This document shows, one piece after another, positions 40,489 through 52,410 of a stretch of 64,000 bases of DNA (position 1 is the first letter of the stretch; each line of letters opens with the position of its first letter). The notes below the pieces were generated by a model that saw only the letters and a list, made by a program, of their open reading frames with translations, ran no database searches and had not been told where the DNA came from. The DNA is from Burhinus oedicnemus (lineage: Eukaryota > Chordata > Aves > Charadriiformes > Burhinidae): NCBI GenBank assembly GCA_008921705.1, contig VFFE01007487.1, positions 134,144 to 198,143 of the forward strand, given 5' to 3'. The position numbers and the translations under genes are program-made.

Positions 40489-42878
40489 CACATTCCTGCC
40501 ATTCTTTGCACATATTTTTTAAAACCTGAAATGTTGCTGCATCACAGGCTGACCATCCGACTCAATCCACCACCTGCTTCTTAATGGTCGCTTCGCCGTC
40601 CAGGGTGCACAAACAGACACTGTAGCTATTTCTTGTCTTTGTGTCAGGATGATTTAAGATTTCTGGAAATCATGCCCATCATGTCCAGCATATTCACTGA
40701 CCAGTGATTTTTCTTTTTGGTAGCCTTCCCTAACCACAGGCCTCATTTAAGCGTCATCGACTGAGTCTCCTATTCTTTTAAAATTCTGCAGTAGATTCCA
40801 TTTACTAATACTAACAGGAAATCCCATGAATCTGCCTCATGCCCTTTCACTGACTTCACAAATCCAATTGATACAGATAGAGCCAATTTCTGAAACTGCA
40901 GCTGTCCACACTTACAAAGCTCTGACTGTTAGATAAGAAAGTGCCAGCTGGAACAAGAAGTTTCTCCTACTACTAGATGCCACACTCTTAGCCAAGCGGG
41001 CAGCTGTCAGCTTGGGTGGCGGCAAAGCTGCATAAATGGGAAACCCTTAGATCCAGTCCCTTGTGCTCACCCTAAAGCAATTGAAGAGTCCCACAACAGG
41101 AAAAGTGAGCAAAGCTCAGTCCCAGAAGAATGCAATTGCACTTGTCTCCGAGTTTCCCTCTACATAACATTGCATCCCTTATGGACCATAGGAGCTGGAG
41201 CCCGAGTAAGGTTCAGTACCTTGGTCAAAAAGCTATGCTGGCCCCTCTTTTGGTCTGAGAAGGGCCACGGTGTCAGCTTCACTGAAAGAGAAGCTAAAGG
41301 CCCCTCAAGTCTGAGCAGCGTTTGACACTTCACAACGTTAACACATAATTTTATGATGATTTTCACTGCTGGTTTTAAATCTTGCATGAGTTTTAATCTG
41401 CATATGATTACAGATCCCAGGATGTTTTAATAAACAGATGCTAGGCACTAAACTGGGAAGGAAAGGAACGGGCACAGTGGTCGGCTCCACCACCCTCAAG
41501 CCGGCTGAGTCAAAGGGGGAACGTGGATCATCTCCCACTGTGTGGGGTCAGCAGAAAATAGCTTACCCCATCCCAGCTTGCCCATGCCAGGAGACAGTGA
41601 AGGAAAGCTGAGCCAGAGGCTCAATCTGCCTTCCTGAGGGGTCTCCTGAGCCAGGGTATTGAGGCATCACCCCCACCCTGAGGCTGTATGTAACATCAGA
41701 ATATAATTGGATATACATTTGCACCTGATACTAATACCTGGAAAGTGGATTTCAGAGAAGTGAAACAGGCATTCACTTTCAGAGATGGGCCTAACCCTCT
41801 GTCCTCCACGATTACTCCATGATGTGGCTCTGCTATGTGCCACCAAGTCTTTCCATAGGCTATGTCTGTTGGTCACCTGGCTGAGTATCAGGAAAACAAT
41901 TTAACAATCCTTTGGGGATCTCAACTTTACCCACCCTTGGTCTAGTATGTGAATAAGCATAGTAAGTATGAAAAAACCATGTCATTGATGATACTCAACA
42001 GATTCCATCAGTGGCTTCCTAGTGGATTTCTGTTTTAAAACCAATGGCACATCATGGCTCACTGCTGTTTGCTGGGGGAAGGAAGCAGGACTCAGCTGGT
42101 TTGAGACACCACGGGCAAGGCGAAGCACTGAGGTCTTATTTCCCTGGACAGTCAAAGCTTCTCTGCTTTTTCCCCACTGCTCCCCTTTGGCAAATAGGAT
42201 AAACACGACAGTGAAAGAGGCTCTCCAGCTTTTAAATGACGTCTCCATAGAGCCACTGAAAACAACTCCAGAGCTAATTTCTGTGGAACTCCCTCCTTAC
42301 ATTGGAGGTATTTATTTATTGATTTATTTGTGAGGTTATTGAATCTCATTTGAGTCAAAAGGCATAAGAAATACTGACAAATGCTTTGCAAGAGTGTACA
42401 CCTTCAGTGAACCTTTAAAAGTTACAAACAACTTTTTGTTTCTTCTCTAAAGTAACATAGCTGCCTCTTGGAAATTGTTTATATGCCCATCCATTCAGTT
42501 TTGCAGTTTTCCCATTTCTAATTCTTCATCTGCTTTTCTGGAGATATCTCAGTGCCAGTTTCTCCTCCCTCATCTCCACATCAACCACGGAGAGAGAATT
42601 TTTGAAAGACTTTGTAAGTCTCACCCTTTGCATACAGACTTTCTTGAGATTTTTAATCCTTTTAACCTTCCTCCTAAAAAAGGACCTTTTCAAAAGCATC
42701 TTTTCTACTTGGTAAACAGCGTCAGTTGAATACTTTCACAAAAATGAACAGAAATTCTTCAGTGCCTTAGGATAAGTTGGGAAGAACATTAAACGAGTAG
42801 ACTTTAATAACTTTGAATTATCCGTGGGAAGCTCTGGTATCAGCATGAAAATAATTAAGTGATTTGATCTACTATAAT
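40489..42878. other. Non-genic DNA, nothing recognised
   Basis: I recognise no gene or repeat. Frames of up to 103 codons overlap on both strands at 41982-42391, which argues against either being real. Sequence at 40.5-40.75 kb is non-repetitive and of unknown nature. Confidence 0.55.
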
Positions 42879-42944
42879 AGATACATAGATAGATAGATAG
42901 GTAAACAGACAGGTAGATAGACAGACAGATAGATAGGTATGTAT
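42879..42944 (+). repeat. Interrupted GATA/GACA tetranucleotide microsatellite
   Basis: This tract is built of GATA units with GACA and GGTA variants, including an uninterrupted stretch of about three to four GATA units near 42888-42900 and a second block near 42914-42938. Read on the minus strand it gives the Ile-Tyr-Leu-Ser repeats of a spurious 86-codon frame. GATA/GACA mixtures are known as Bkm-type repeats, but this copy is short and says nothing by itself about sex linkage. Confidence 0.95.
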
Positions 42945-45900
42945 CATTAGGTTTCAGATATCTTAAGACACTAAGAAGAATGGGCAGCCCATACATCTGA
43001 TTCTAAAGCCCTGAATTCATAAAAACACTGACAAATCCATAAATATATATATTAAAAAAAATAGCTCTCCATTTAAGTGAAGAATTTTTTTTTTTTTAAA
43101 TGAATTACTGCATAAACACATTTGTGGAGATACTTTGGCACCCATAATTATATGTTGCTTTTGCTCTTTATCCTCACACTTCTCTTTACTATGATTTCCT
43201 GAATGCGAAAAGGATCTTCAGAAAAAGCTAGAAGAAAAATAAACAAATAAATAAAGAAATAGAAATTAAAGCCCAAACGGTAAATACAACACAGGGCTTT
43301 TTTAAATGGAAACTTTAGGTATGGATCCATGCAAGTTATGTATATGGAAAGTACACTGTGGCTTTGTGGGCTTCTTAATATAAATATCCCTGACATAAAA
43401 ATCACTATTCTAGAAGGCTTTGTGGAAGGATTGGAAAAAAGTTCCTCGTACGCAGACCTATGTAAACTGTTTAATAACTAGGGAGAGAGTTTTCGGATAA
43501 AAGCTGTCTTCCCCACCCCCCACCCTTTGCAGACTTCTGTCTCGTTTTGTAAAACTGATTTGCTGTGTTGTTTTAGAGGGGGCAGCTGAGCAATCCGTTT
43601 CACTGCCTCTCTTTCCCATGGAACAAATCCCCCCCAGCCCTCCTGCTGCATCCTGACAGAGATTGCAGGCCTTTCTTTGCTGAATTCTTTCAATAATGCT
43701 GTAATTGCAACATTAGGAGAAACAATTAGGACTAAAGGGAGCTGCTTCTGTATGCCAGATCTGCTTAATAACTTAATTAAATAAACAGAAATATAATTAT
43801 AATGTAAATATTTCCTTTCTTTAATTCCTAGACATCCTGAGAGAGAGAATGTTGCTGAAATGATATAAAATTATTGAAAACTTTTTCAGTTTCTCCACAC
43901 TTAAAAACCATTTCACTGTCTTCCCACGCCTACCCACTTGTAATATTCCACTTTTAAGATTTCAGAACCATCTATCAGGCAGAGAAAAATGCATCCTTGG
44001 AAATGAATACCCCAGATAGTCAAAAATGTTTATAATTGAAAAGGAACCATGAGGAGTAAATTGCTCTGTAATTTATAACTGCAGATTTCCTTCCTCAAAT
44101 TATTTTCATTCAGCAGTTTTCTCTGAGAACTTTTACAGTTTCAAATGTTTTCGAAAAAATGCAAGAGGAGCTCGGATCATATTGTCTTTTGGCACACACA
44201 CAGCAACTCAGAGACGATGACCCTACCTTATGGCTTTACATTGAGTAAAATCTAATCGCTTCAATACATTTACTCATGATTTACATCAGTTTAGCTGAGA
44301 CTAGGCTTAAACTTATCAAAAGATTAGTCCCCCTCTGTTGTCACTGGGGAATTTTCTTTGGTTTCACGACAACAAAATTCTGAAAACAACCTGTTACTCC
44401 CAGTTATTCAGAAAGAATAATAAAAATCTAATCAGTGACAGTGATATAATCCTGAAACAACAGCACACGTCATACCACCCCAGGTGAAGCATTATGAAAA
44501 ATCTCTCTAAGCTAGTGAGAGTAATAATAAAACCTTTCCTTCAAATTAGGAATAAAACTCCTACTGCTAGTTGGATATGACTCCCGATTATAGTGATTTT
44601 AGCTTTGTTCTTTATCTGTCAGAACTGCTAAAAGTAGAAGCCAGAGTGTAAACATACAAACCCACCTAATGCTGACTTCTGACTAACACAAGCTTGAGTT
44701 TCTTGAGGACTCTTCATGCAGAAGCTTCCAAGAGCTTCTGGACTCAGGCAGCGAAATTCTCAGGCAATGAAAGAAACAGCAAATTACCATTGCAATAATT
44801 ATGGCCAAAACAGATTTTCTGGCAAAGTCTTCCTTCATTTTACAATCTAGACCCATGTTTGCCATTTGACAGTCTCCACCCACTCTTTTTCATAAATGCA
44901 TATCACTTAACTTTATATGCCACAAAACGTGCAGTCATTTTCTGTCTGATGTCTCCTGTGATTGCCCTAGATCCACATTTGGCCTAGCGACCTCCTACAT
45001 CAACTCAACACACATGCTAGAATACACCGCGCCAGCAAACGGTTATGCCGTTAACTATGCTTCTCGGCTGCAGAACACAAGACACAGGTGTGTACTGTGT
45101 GCTTAGGAAGAAGCACAGAAGATGACTTCGTGCCACACTTTGGAAGGAGGATGTAAAAGAGTTCAGGCAGCTAATGCTGATAGAGAGGACAAGCTAGGCT
45201 CCACGAAAGGAAGGAGGATCATAGGTTACTGCTGAAATTCACATGACCTATTTGATGAAGCTGCAGCAACCACATTCCTCTAACAGCAGTTAGCACACAC
45301 AAGAACGCATGGGAGAGAGCTCTCAGCTGGCAAATGCTCCAGCGACAGCTCCCCCTCACTGCTTCCATAAGAGGCCCCTTGTCCCTCACTCACACAGCCT
45401 GTCAGCTTTCACAGAGCAAAAAACTTTCTTTTTAGGATCAGTTCATAGCATGCCCTTGTTTATCCTTACTATTGTTATTATCACATAGTGCCCAAATGTG
45501 CAGTTCAGAGCCTCAACGCTCATATGCCAACTGCTGTACAAACACATGGGGAGTCATGACCTGTACAGTGAGAAATCTGCCTTCTTGCTTCTTCTGTGTT
45601 TCCATACAGAGGCACCTCAGCCCCAGCTGAAGTCCAGAGGGCTCTACATGGAGCTGAGCTGCAGGTTTGGGGGTTAATTAGAGATTACAGACACATCAAA
45701 AGGGGGTATGGAAGAAAAGAAACAAACCTGATTCAGCCCAGTGTTGATACAGACTAGTAGCATGCCTAACTTTATGGCTGCAAATTGGTTTAAGATCAAA
45801 AGAGAAAAAAACAAAAACACCACCTTCATAGAAAATATGCTTATGTACAATTCCCTGTTCCTTTAACATTCATCTCCTTGTCTTCAGAAAAAGTGACCCT

Positions 45901-47325
45901 GGGCTTACTGCCATTGTTGCTTGCATCTTTCCCCTCTTCAGACCTATTCTTGTTTCTACTTAATGCTCTTAATTCCTTAAAAATAAAAGTTTATATTTAT
46001 CTATATAGTTATACACACATATTCCACTCAATTTCCTCAGGATATGACTCTTCCATGCTGCATAAACTTCCTTCCCTGGACTTCTCTAGCTCTATCATTC
46101 TTTTTGCTACTGTCCAGGGTGCAGCTGTCAGGGGCAGGAAGCCCCAGACTCTCCTGCTCATACACAGATTGATCAAGGTCAGGAAAAGGGTAGCCAGGAC
46201 CTGCTGCCTCCTACCCTGCCTCCCACCCTCTCAAACCTCTCACATCAAAACAAACAAGTCCTCAAGTAGCCCGGTGAGCTTTCAAACGCAGAAACCAATG
46301 AAGAAGTTGGTGTAGTAATGTACAGCCCATCTCTGGCAAGGACGTCAGGTTATGGCCCTCCAGAGCTGGCAGAAGGCTGAGTAACAGGCAGAAGAAATGC
46401 AGGTGACCACCCCAAACACATAAAAACTGCAGGAGGTAATGTTGGTGTTGAGGTTTCTTATATAAGAAGGCTTCAAGGGATAAAATGGATATGCCTTAAT
46501 ATCACAGTTGCTATATTATTTCAAATAATTAATTATAAATGAGATAAGAAGTAACCCATGTACATTATATGTACAACCTGTTCAGCACTCCTAATTTCCA
46601 AAGACTTGCAGATACATGCCTAGATTAGAAACTGGAATATTTTTTTTTCCTTAATCAATTTTGCTTTAACTTGCAATAGAGGACTAGAGAATGAATATTA
46701 CAAATGCCATAGAAAACTTAAAGAAGATTAAATTACGTGTGTTCTCACTCATTCTGTCAACGTATTATGCACAGGAGAAAAAAAAATACAGAAAATATTT
46801 CATGCTTGTTAGTGTTTTTCCTCAAGTTTCTAAAGGTTGATTTTTGGAGCCCTCTCATAATAAGATTAGGAGAAACTGATGTTGAAATGCTAACTGAAAG
46901 AAGGAAATTTTATGAACAGATCTGGAGAAAAAGGATAACATAGCTATGCTGACTCCAGAGAGACAGAGGCATGGAGAGCTGCATGAAATTCAAAAGAATC
47001 ATCTTAAATCTAAGTGTTCATCAAAACATCTCACATAAATGAATCATCATGGTTTCTGAAGGGTGAAAAATTGCCGTTCAGTAGAACTGGGTTTCAACTG
47101 TGAAAAGGTGAACTGGAACTGAAATGAACTTTCCCACGCTAAAGAAAATGCTTACATCCTGCCTGGCCAGTTTTAGAGAGAGAAGTCAACTACAACGTTT
47201 GGATGTAGAACCAAAATTCACCACAGTCAGGGTTTCTCTAATCCAAGGCCTTCATTGAAACCCATTTCTGTAGATACACGTTTATGCTTGCATGACAAAA
47301 CCTAAATAATCATTACCAAAGACAG
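42945..47325. other. Non-genic DNA, nothing recognised
   Basis: A T13 run lies at 43085-43097 and AT-rich sequence around 43.03-43.10 kb and 43.75-43.85 kb. The 145-codon plus-strand frame at 45878-46315 begins at TTG rather than ATG and shows no domain. No repeat is named. Confidence 0.55.
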
Positions 47326-47403
47326 ATTCTGCAAGGTGTCTTCAACTCCCCATCAATTTCAGATGCAATCAATGGGCATTAGAAACTTAGCACCTTACAG
47401 GAT
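47326..47403. repeat. Ancient palindromic MITE-like repeat
   Basis: The ends are inverted: left 'attctgcaaggtg' (47326-47338) and right 'caccttacaggat' (47391-47403) pair at 11 of 13 positions. The inner part contains 'caactccccatcaatttcag' facing 'aatgggcattag'. This agrees with a motif I know from reptile and bird genomes, in which 'ctgcaaggtgctgagc...caactcccattgacttcagtggg' is mirrored by 'gctcagcaccttgcaggat'. Size (78 bp) and structure suggest a MITE-like relic, but the family is not certain. Confidence 0.6.
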
Positions 47404-48936
47404 TCGACCCACCCTGAGCAAACACCACTGAGAAAATAAAGAAAAAAATATGTAATTTCTATCAAACTATAATTAGCTGCCTCTCCTTTTGTAATCTCAA
47501 AACCCTAAGAAGCGTGCAATCTTGTCACTGGAGCAATAGGATAATTATTATAGCACAGAACTGTTAAAAGTAAAAGTGTCCTCTGTTTCTCTTTGATGTT
47601 GAAAGAAGAATAATTAATTCAAAGACATGCAAAAATTAGTGGAATTTAAAATACCAAACAAATGTAGTCTAGTCTTGTCAGATACAGTGTGCCTTTTATA
47701 AGACATTTCCTAGCTTGCCCAACCACAATGGAGCCCCCACAGCTTTTTCAGATCTACTCTCCGGGGTAGTTAGATTATCCTAGAGTACAGCAGAATAATT
47801 AAACCACACCAATTAAAATGGATGTGACTTGAAGGGCTCTTTTCTAAAGCATTGCTCTCTATCAACTGGCTCACTCCAACCCATGCAGAACATAAAAGTA
47901 ACATTGCATCTCAAAAAAAAGGAGGGAGAGGACTCCAGGATGAGATTGTATCTTAAAGATCATTCCACTGCCAAAACCCTTCTCAATAGCACAAATGTGT
48001 GTTTTTCCTTTGGCCATAAGGTCAGACATACAATTATGAGACTGTTGCCCTATAATTAGCAGAAGTCTCCAGCAAACTAGCCTACTCTTTAAGACTACAA
48101 CAGGCCACTGAACTAGTACCTATTCAGCAGTGCCACCATGGCTCGACACCGGCCATTTGATTGCCCAGTGACTGCACCAGACTTTTCCCTTCAGCCCTTG
48201 TGGATACTCATGTTGCAAACGCTAGCGCAATTTATAATTTGGAGCAAGCATATGATTGGCATTAGTAGAACGAAAACCCTTAAACAGGACCCATTCTTTC
48301 CTAGTACATTCCACATTCAGCAAGTAATAGTATTACAAATATTCTATTTCCATTGGGACAAATATTTTTATAATTTGAGTTACAACTCCAGTGCTTGCCT
48401 TCTGACAGTGATTTAGTCCCATTAATTCTGCCTTGGGTCTTAATTTGCCGTTATGGTAATCTATTTCTTACCCTGTGTGTCTGTCTATAACTGCAGCCTT
48501 GCAATGACAACTGCTGAAAGGCCAAGGTCTGAATGGGGTACCTCAATCACTGGTTAGCAGTGCGGCATGAAGCTTAGCTCAGGCTAACCTCTCCGTATAT
48601 TCCTACTTCTCAGGAAGGATTTTCAGCTGCTGCTGTGTTCCATGTGCTCCAGTGACTGCAGCTTGGATTTGCCTCCTTTATCTCCTTACGCACCCCTCAT
48701 CAGTGTAACATTTGCCCCGAGCTCACAGAAATGCCACAGTTTAGCCTAGATTTGGTCTTAGTTTCAGGAGGCAGGGTTGGAGCGCTTCAGTGAATCATGG
48801 GTTTGGCATATAAAACTGGCAGACAAGTATTTTTGACTCCCACTGCTCAAAGACCCAGTTCTTCTTTGATTCTTGGTGGCCCTCCTGGGTTCTTTTTAAT
48901 ATTATATACAAGACTGATGTTTTGTTCCCTTTGTCC
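47404..48936. other. Non-genic DNA with one Kozak-started frame
   Basis: No gene is recognised. A 92-codon frame at 48138-48416 starts at an ATG in a perfect Kozak context (gccaccATGG). Its translation has no recognisable domain and I do not call it a gene. The remainder is AT-rich, unremarkable DNA. Confidence 0.5.
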
Positions 48937-48957
48937 TTTTTTTTTTTTTTTTTTTTT
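48937..48957 (+). repeat. Poly(T) run, 21 nt
   Basis: Twenty-one consecutive T follow tttgtcc. No retroposed gene can be seen on the minus strand to its left, so it is taken as a simple homopolymer, likely variable in length. Confidence 0.95.
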
Positions 48958-49380
48958 CTTTCTTATAAACCTAAGTTTCTTAAATCTTAATAACAGGCTG
49001 GTTTGTTTTCAAATCTGCAAATATATATAAACAGTCCCAAATTATGTATTATATAGGAATTTCAATGCAATTGTTAGTGTATGAGTGCTTACATAATTGT
49101 CACTTCCTAGTATATTATTCTCTTAAAAGCTTATTGAACTGATATTTGTAATATTTCTCCACCATTCCAAAAATATCCAATGTCATCATTTACAACTAAT
49201 GTTTTTTCTTTAATTCCCATTTGGAATGCCATTCCATCTTTACCACATACCTTTAACAATGCATCAGAGCTACAGATTCTATTTTAGGATTACGGAAACT
49301 AATTGCCCTCTAATTCTGTGAGTTGAGAGTAAGAAAGATATAAATTAGACCAGGATCAGTATCTCTAGCATTCATTTTTT

Positions 49381-49920
49381 CATAGAATCATAGAATGGTT
49401 TAGGTTGGAAGGGACCTTAAAGATCATCTAGTTCCAACCCCCTGCCATGGGGCAGGGACACCTCCCACTAGACCAGATTGCTCAAAGCTTCATCCAACCT
49501 GGCCTTGAACATTTCCAGAGATGGGGCCTCCACAGCTTCCCTGGGCAACCTGGGCCAGTGTCTCACTACCCTCACAATCAAAAATTTCTTCCTGAGATCT
49601 AATCTAAATCTACCCTCTTCTAGTTTGAAGCCATTACCCCTCGTCCTATCACTACACGCCCTTGTAAAAAGTCCCTCTCCAGCTTTCTTGTAGGCCCCCT
49701 TTAGGTACTGAAGGGGCTATAAGGTCTCCCCAGAGCCTTCTCTTCTCCAGGCTGAACAACCCCAACTCTCCCAGCCTGGCCTCACAGCAGAGGGGCTCCA
49801 GCCCTCTGACCATCTTCGTGGCCTCCTCTGGACCTGCTCCAACAGGTCCACGTCCTTCTTATGCTGGGGGCTCCAAAGCTGGACACAGTATTCCAGGTGG
49901 GGTCTCAGATATGTATTCAC
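49381..49920 (-). mobile_element. CR1 LINE, 5'-truncated, with octamer tail
   Basis: On the plus strand it begins with the reversed tail (catagaatcatagaatgg, about two ATTCTATG units), then 'ttggaagggaccttaaagat', then the reversed end of ORF2. The UTR section 'tagtgggaggtgtccctgcc' read on the minus strand marks a subfamily different from the 21 and 52 kb copies. At about 540 bp it reaches further into ORF2 than the others. It lies 2.1 kb from a second CR1 in the same orientation. Confidence 0.95.
49468..49920 (-). pseudogene. CR1 ORF2 C-terminal remnant with frameshift
   Basis: The 5' part (from 49920 downwards) reads [20 protein letters not shown] and LLEQVQRR, the diagnostic segment downstream of the reverse transcriptase domain of CR1 ORF2. 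A one-base loss near 49821 then shifts the frame, so the following canonical residues are read out of phase. The expected stop is kept as TAG (plus-strand cta at 49468-49470). Catalytic endonuclease and reverse transcriptase domains are missing, so it is inert. Confidence 0.85.
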
Positions 49921-52043
49921 ATCTGACCCAGAGATCTTTCAATCTTACAAATTCATTATCTGAGCAAAACAGGTACAATTTATTTTCCTAAAATAAAATA
50001 TGGAAGCACAACTGGGCTTCAGAGTTCCACCTTCAGTTATGGAAGGTACTAGCGCACCATCAGTATGACTGCAGTGTGCATGGACCACATGTATGTCATA
50101 TAGAAGATGTGTCTGGCTGGCTCTATCTTAATCCATACCACGTTATGGTATGACATCCCCCTTTCCAGTACTCAATGGAAATGCACAGCTGCCCTCATGC
50201 TTGTTAAGCACTCGTACATTATGGATTACCAAAACATGGAATCTCCAGCCAAAGTGGTAATGGATTTTTAGTTTTGTTTTCCATTGATAACTCCCCGATT
50301 AACTGATCAAATAATTAGTTCTCTGTGAAGGGATGACGTGCTTCGTATGTGTGCGCCGCTGGATAAAAATATCCCTTGCTCAAACAGCATACAAGGTCTT
50401 AGATCTGTTTAGCACTACTCAGCAATGAGGTACAATGACAAAACAGGCATTGGTTCCAGGATCATGCTTTTAGTCAGCTGTGTATTTCTTCTCATAACAT
50501 AGACACACTGCGTGTGCTCGGTTTTATGGGTTCTAGTCTGTCTTTCAAGCCAGCGGTATTTTCTGGACTCTGTCAGAATTTTCCTGCGTAATCTTGGGTA
50601 AATCTCTTGACATTTTCTTGGTTCAGTTGTACAGGTAAGTTAACACTCAGTAGCCAACTTGTCCACTCAGAGGTGAGATGAAGCTTAATTAACTGATACT
50701 TACTGAGTATTCTGAGGTCTGTTGATGGAGGGGATCATGCTTGGTATTGGAAACACTGTCATGCTTTAACTATGGTAGATTTGAATTCTTGATAAATGCA
50801 GAACTAAAATGGGGAGGGGGGAAGCTGTGCCTTAAAAGTTTCCTTTCTTTTCAGTTTAGGCCTGCAGGTGACATGATTGCACTTAGAAATTAGCTCATTG
50901 ACCAAAGCCATCCAAGCACCATTAACTGCCGTGGAGGCCTCTCATTTGAGACCAGCCATTGCTATTGATTCTGAGGATCATCTGATTCCCTCTAAGAGGC
51001 CCCTCCACTATTTCATAATTAAATTTTCCAGGCCTCACTAAATAGGACAGCATGACTAGAATGAAGGTAATACACAGCATATGTATTGTGAAAGCATAAA
51101 ATAACAGCAGAGTTCCCTCTAACAGATAGCCATGAATAAAGGACATTAATCATATTAAACATTAATTTGCTTTTACAACATTTTGGTTTGAGGAACTTTC
51201 ATGTTCCTGTCTCTTTGGTTAACACATATCTGACTACTTTATTAATCTGATATTCATTATGGTAGGCAATCAATTCTTATTACATTTATGGTCACTCAGG
51301 CGACATCTACGGTTGCACACTAAACAGTACCAGTATTCCTTCCCTGGCCTTTACATCAACTAGCACAGTTTGGCCACTCCCATACTATTAAACCTTTTCA
51401 CTCTCCAAAATAGACTGGCCAATTCCAGTTGCCTACTAGGAATAGCCTACGGCTCTTCGTATCTCTCTGGCTTGCTTAGGAATTGTCTAGGGCTCAAGTC
51501 GGCTCAAGCCATGCCAGGGGCCATTCCAACAATGTAACGCCACAGGAAAACAGAAATATTGCCCAGCTTTGTCCTATTTCCTAGTAGACATAAGCTCTGT
51601 GACGCTCTCCCCCACTTAGAAAATGCATATCGTTTATTCACTCTAATTGTTCCGTTAAAGAAAACACATAGTAAAAACGCCATTAGTAAAAGTTACTTGC
51701 ATTAGGTTTTTCAAGCGTATGTGCACTAGTGTTCAAGCTCAAGTTGGAGGAGTGCTTTTGAAGGAACCTCCTTCCCTTCAAATGTCCCCAGTTACCAGAT
51801 TTCAATTCCCATTCACACGTCAGACTAAGAGCAGGGACTCACTTCCTTTCAAGCAAAACAAAACCAGAAGGGCACTAATGCTCTCCAACCGATAGCAGAC
51901 ATTCAGCCCACAAAACTGGTCCCACCCATAGCCAGTCCAAAGTCAAATGGCTGCAATGTGAACAGCTTGGTCCTCAGCACCATTTTGCTCCGTAGATCTG
52001 CTCCTGTCATGTTGCACTACATGCAAATATAGACACAGCTTAA
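49921..52043. other. Non-genic DNA between two CR1 copies
   Basis: No gene is recognised. It holds one plus-strand MIR-like fragment near 50.6 kb. A 74-codon minus-strand frame at 50922-51146 has no recognisable motif. Confidence 0.55.
50540..50640 (+). repeat. MIR-like SINE fragment (plus strand)
   Basis: The run 'ctgcgtaatcttgggtaaat', 'ctcttgacattttcttggtt', 'cagttgtacagg' follows the MIR core in the forward sense: ctgtgtgaccttgggcaagt, cacttaacctctctgtgcct, cagtttcctcatctgtaaa. Upstream, 'tattttctggactctgtcag' may be the tRNA-derived part. It is the only MIR candidate I found on the plus strand. The end of the match coincides with a perfect splice donor motif, probably by chance. Confidence 0.6.
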
Positions 52044-52410
52044 GAATCATAAAATAGTTTGGGTTGGAAGGTACCTTTAAAGGTCATCTAGTCCAACCCC
52101 CCTGCAACGAGCAAGGACATCTTCAACTACATCAGGTTGCTCAGAGCCCCATCCAACCTGACCTTGAATGTTTCCAGGGATGGGGCATCTACCACCTCTC
52201 TGGGTAACCTGTGCCAGTGTCTCACCACCCTCATCGTAAAAAATTTCTTCCTTATATCTAGTCTGAATCTACCCTCTTTTAGTTTAAAACCATTATCCCT
52301 TGTCCTATTGCAATAAACCCTATTAAAAAGTTTGTCCTCATCTTTCTTAGAAGCACCCTTTAAGTGCTGAAGGGCTGCAATAAAGTCTCCCTGGAGTCTT
52401 CGTTTGCAGG
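52044..52410 (-). mobile_element. CR1 LINE, 5'-truncated 3' end
   Basis: The plus strand starts 'gaatcataaaatagtttggg', 'ttggaaggtacctttaaagg', 'tcatctagtccaacccccct', then the reversed ORF2 tail, ending near 'gtcttcgtttgcagg'. The octamer tail is reduced to about one decayed unit. The sequence is close to the plus-strand copy at 21.03-21.35 kb, so both belong to one subfamily and form an inverted pair about 31 kb apart. Confidence 0.95.
52127..52405 (-). pseudogene. CR1 ORF2 C-terminal remnant, frame intact
   Basis: Reading down from 52405, the frame is open for 92 codons and ends at TAG (plus-strand cta at 52127-52129). It contains KRRLQGDFIAALQHLKGA, a DEDKLFNR run, GRFRLDIRKKFFT, VVRHWHRLPREVV and DGALSNL, the normal end of CR1 ORF2. 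It has no suitable start codon near its 5' edge because the element is truncated. No catalytic domain is present. The uninterrupted frame suggests this is a comparatively recent insertion. Confidence 0.85.

Noticed and set aside
45878..46315. 145-codon plus-strand frame
   Set aside because: It begins at TTG, so as a eukaryotic gene it has no valid start. The composition is low-information (Ser, Leu, Lys) and no family is recognised.
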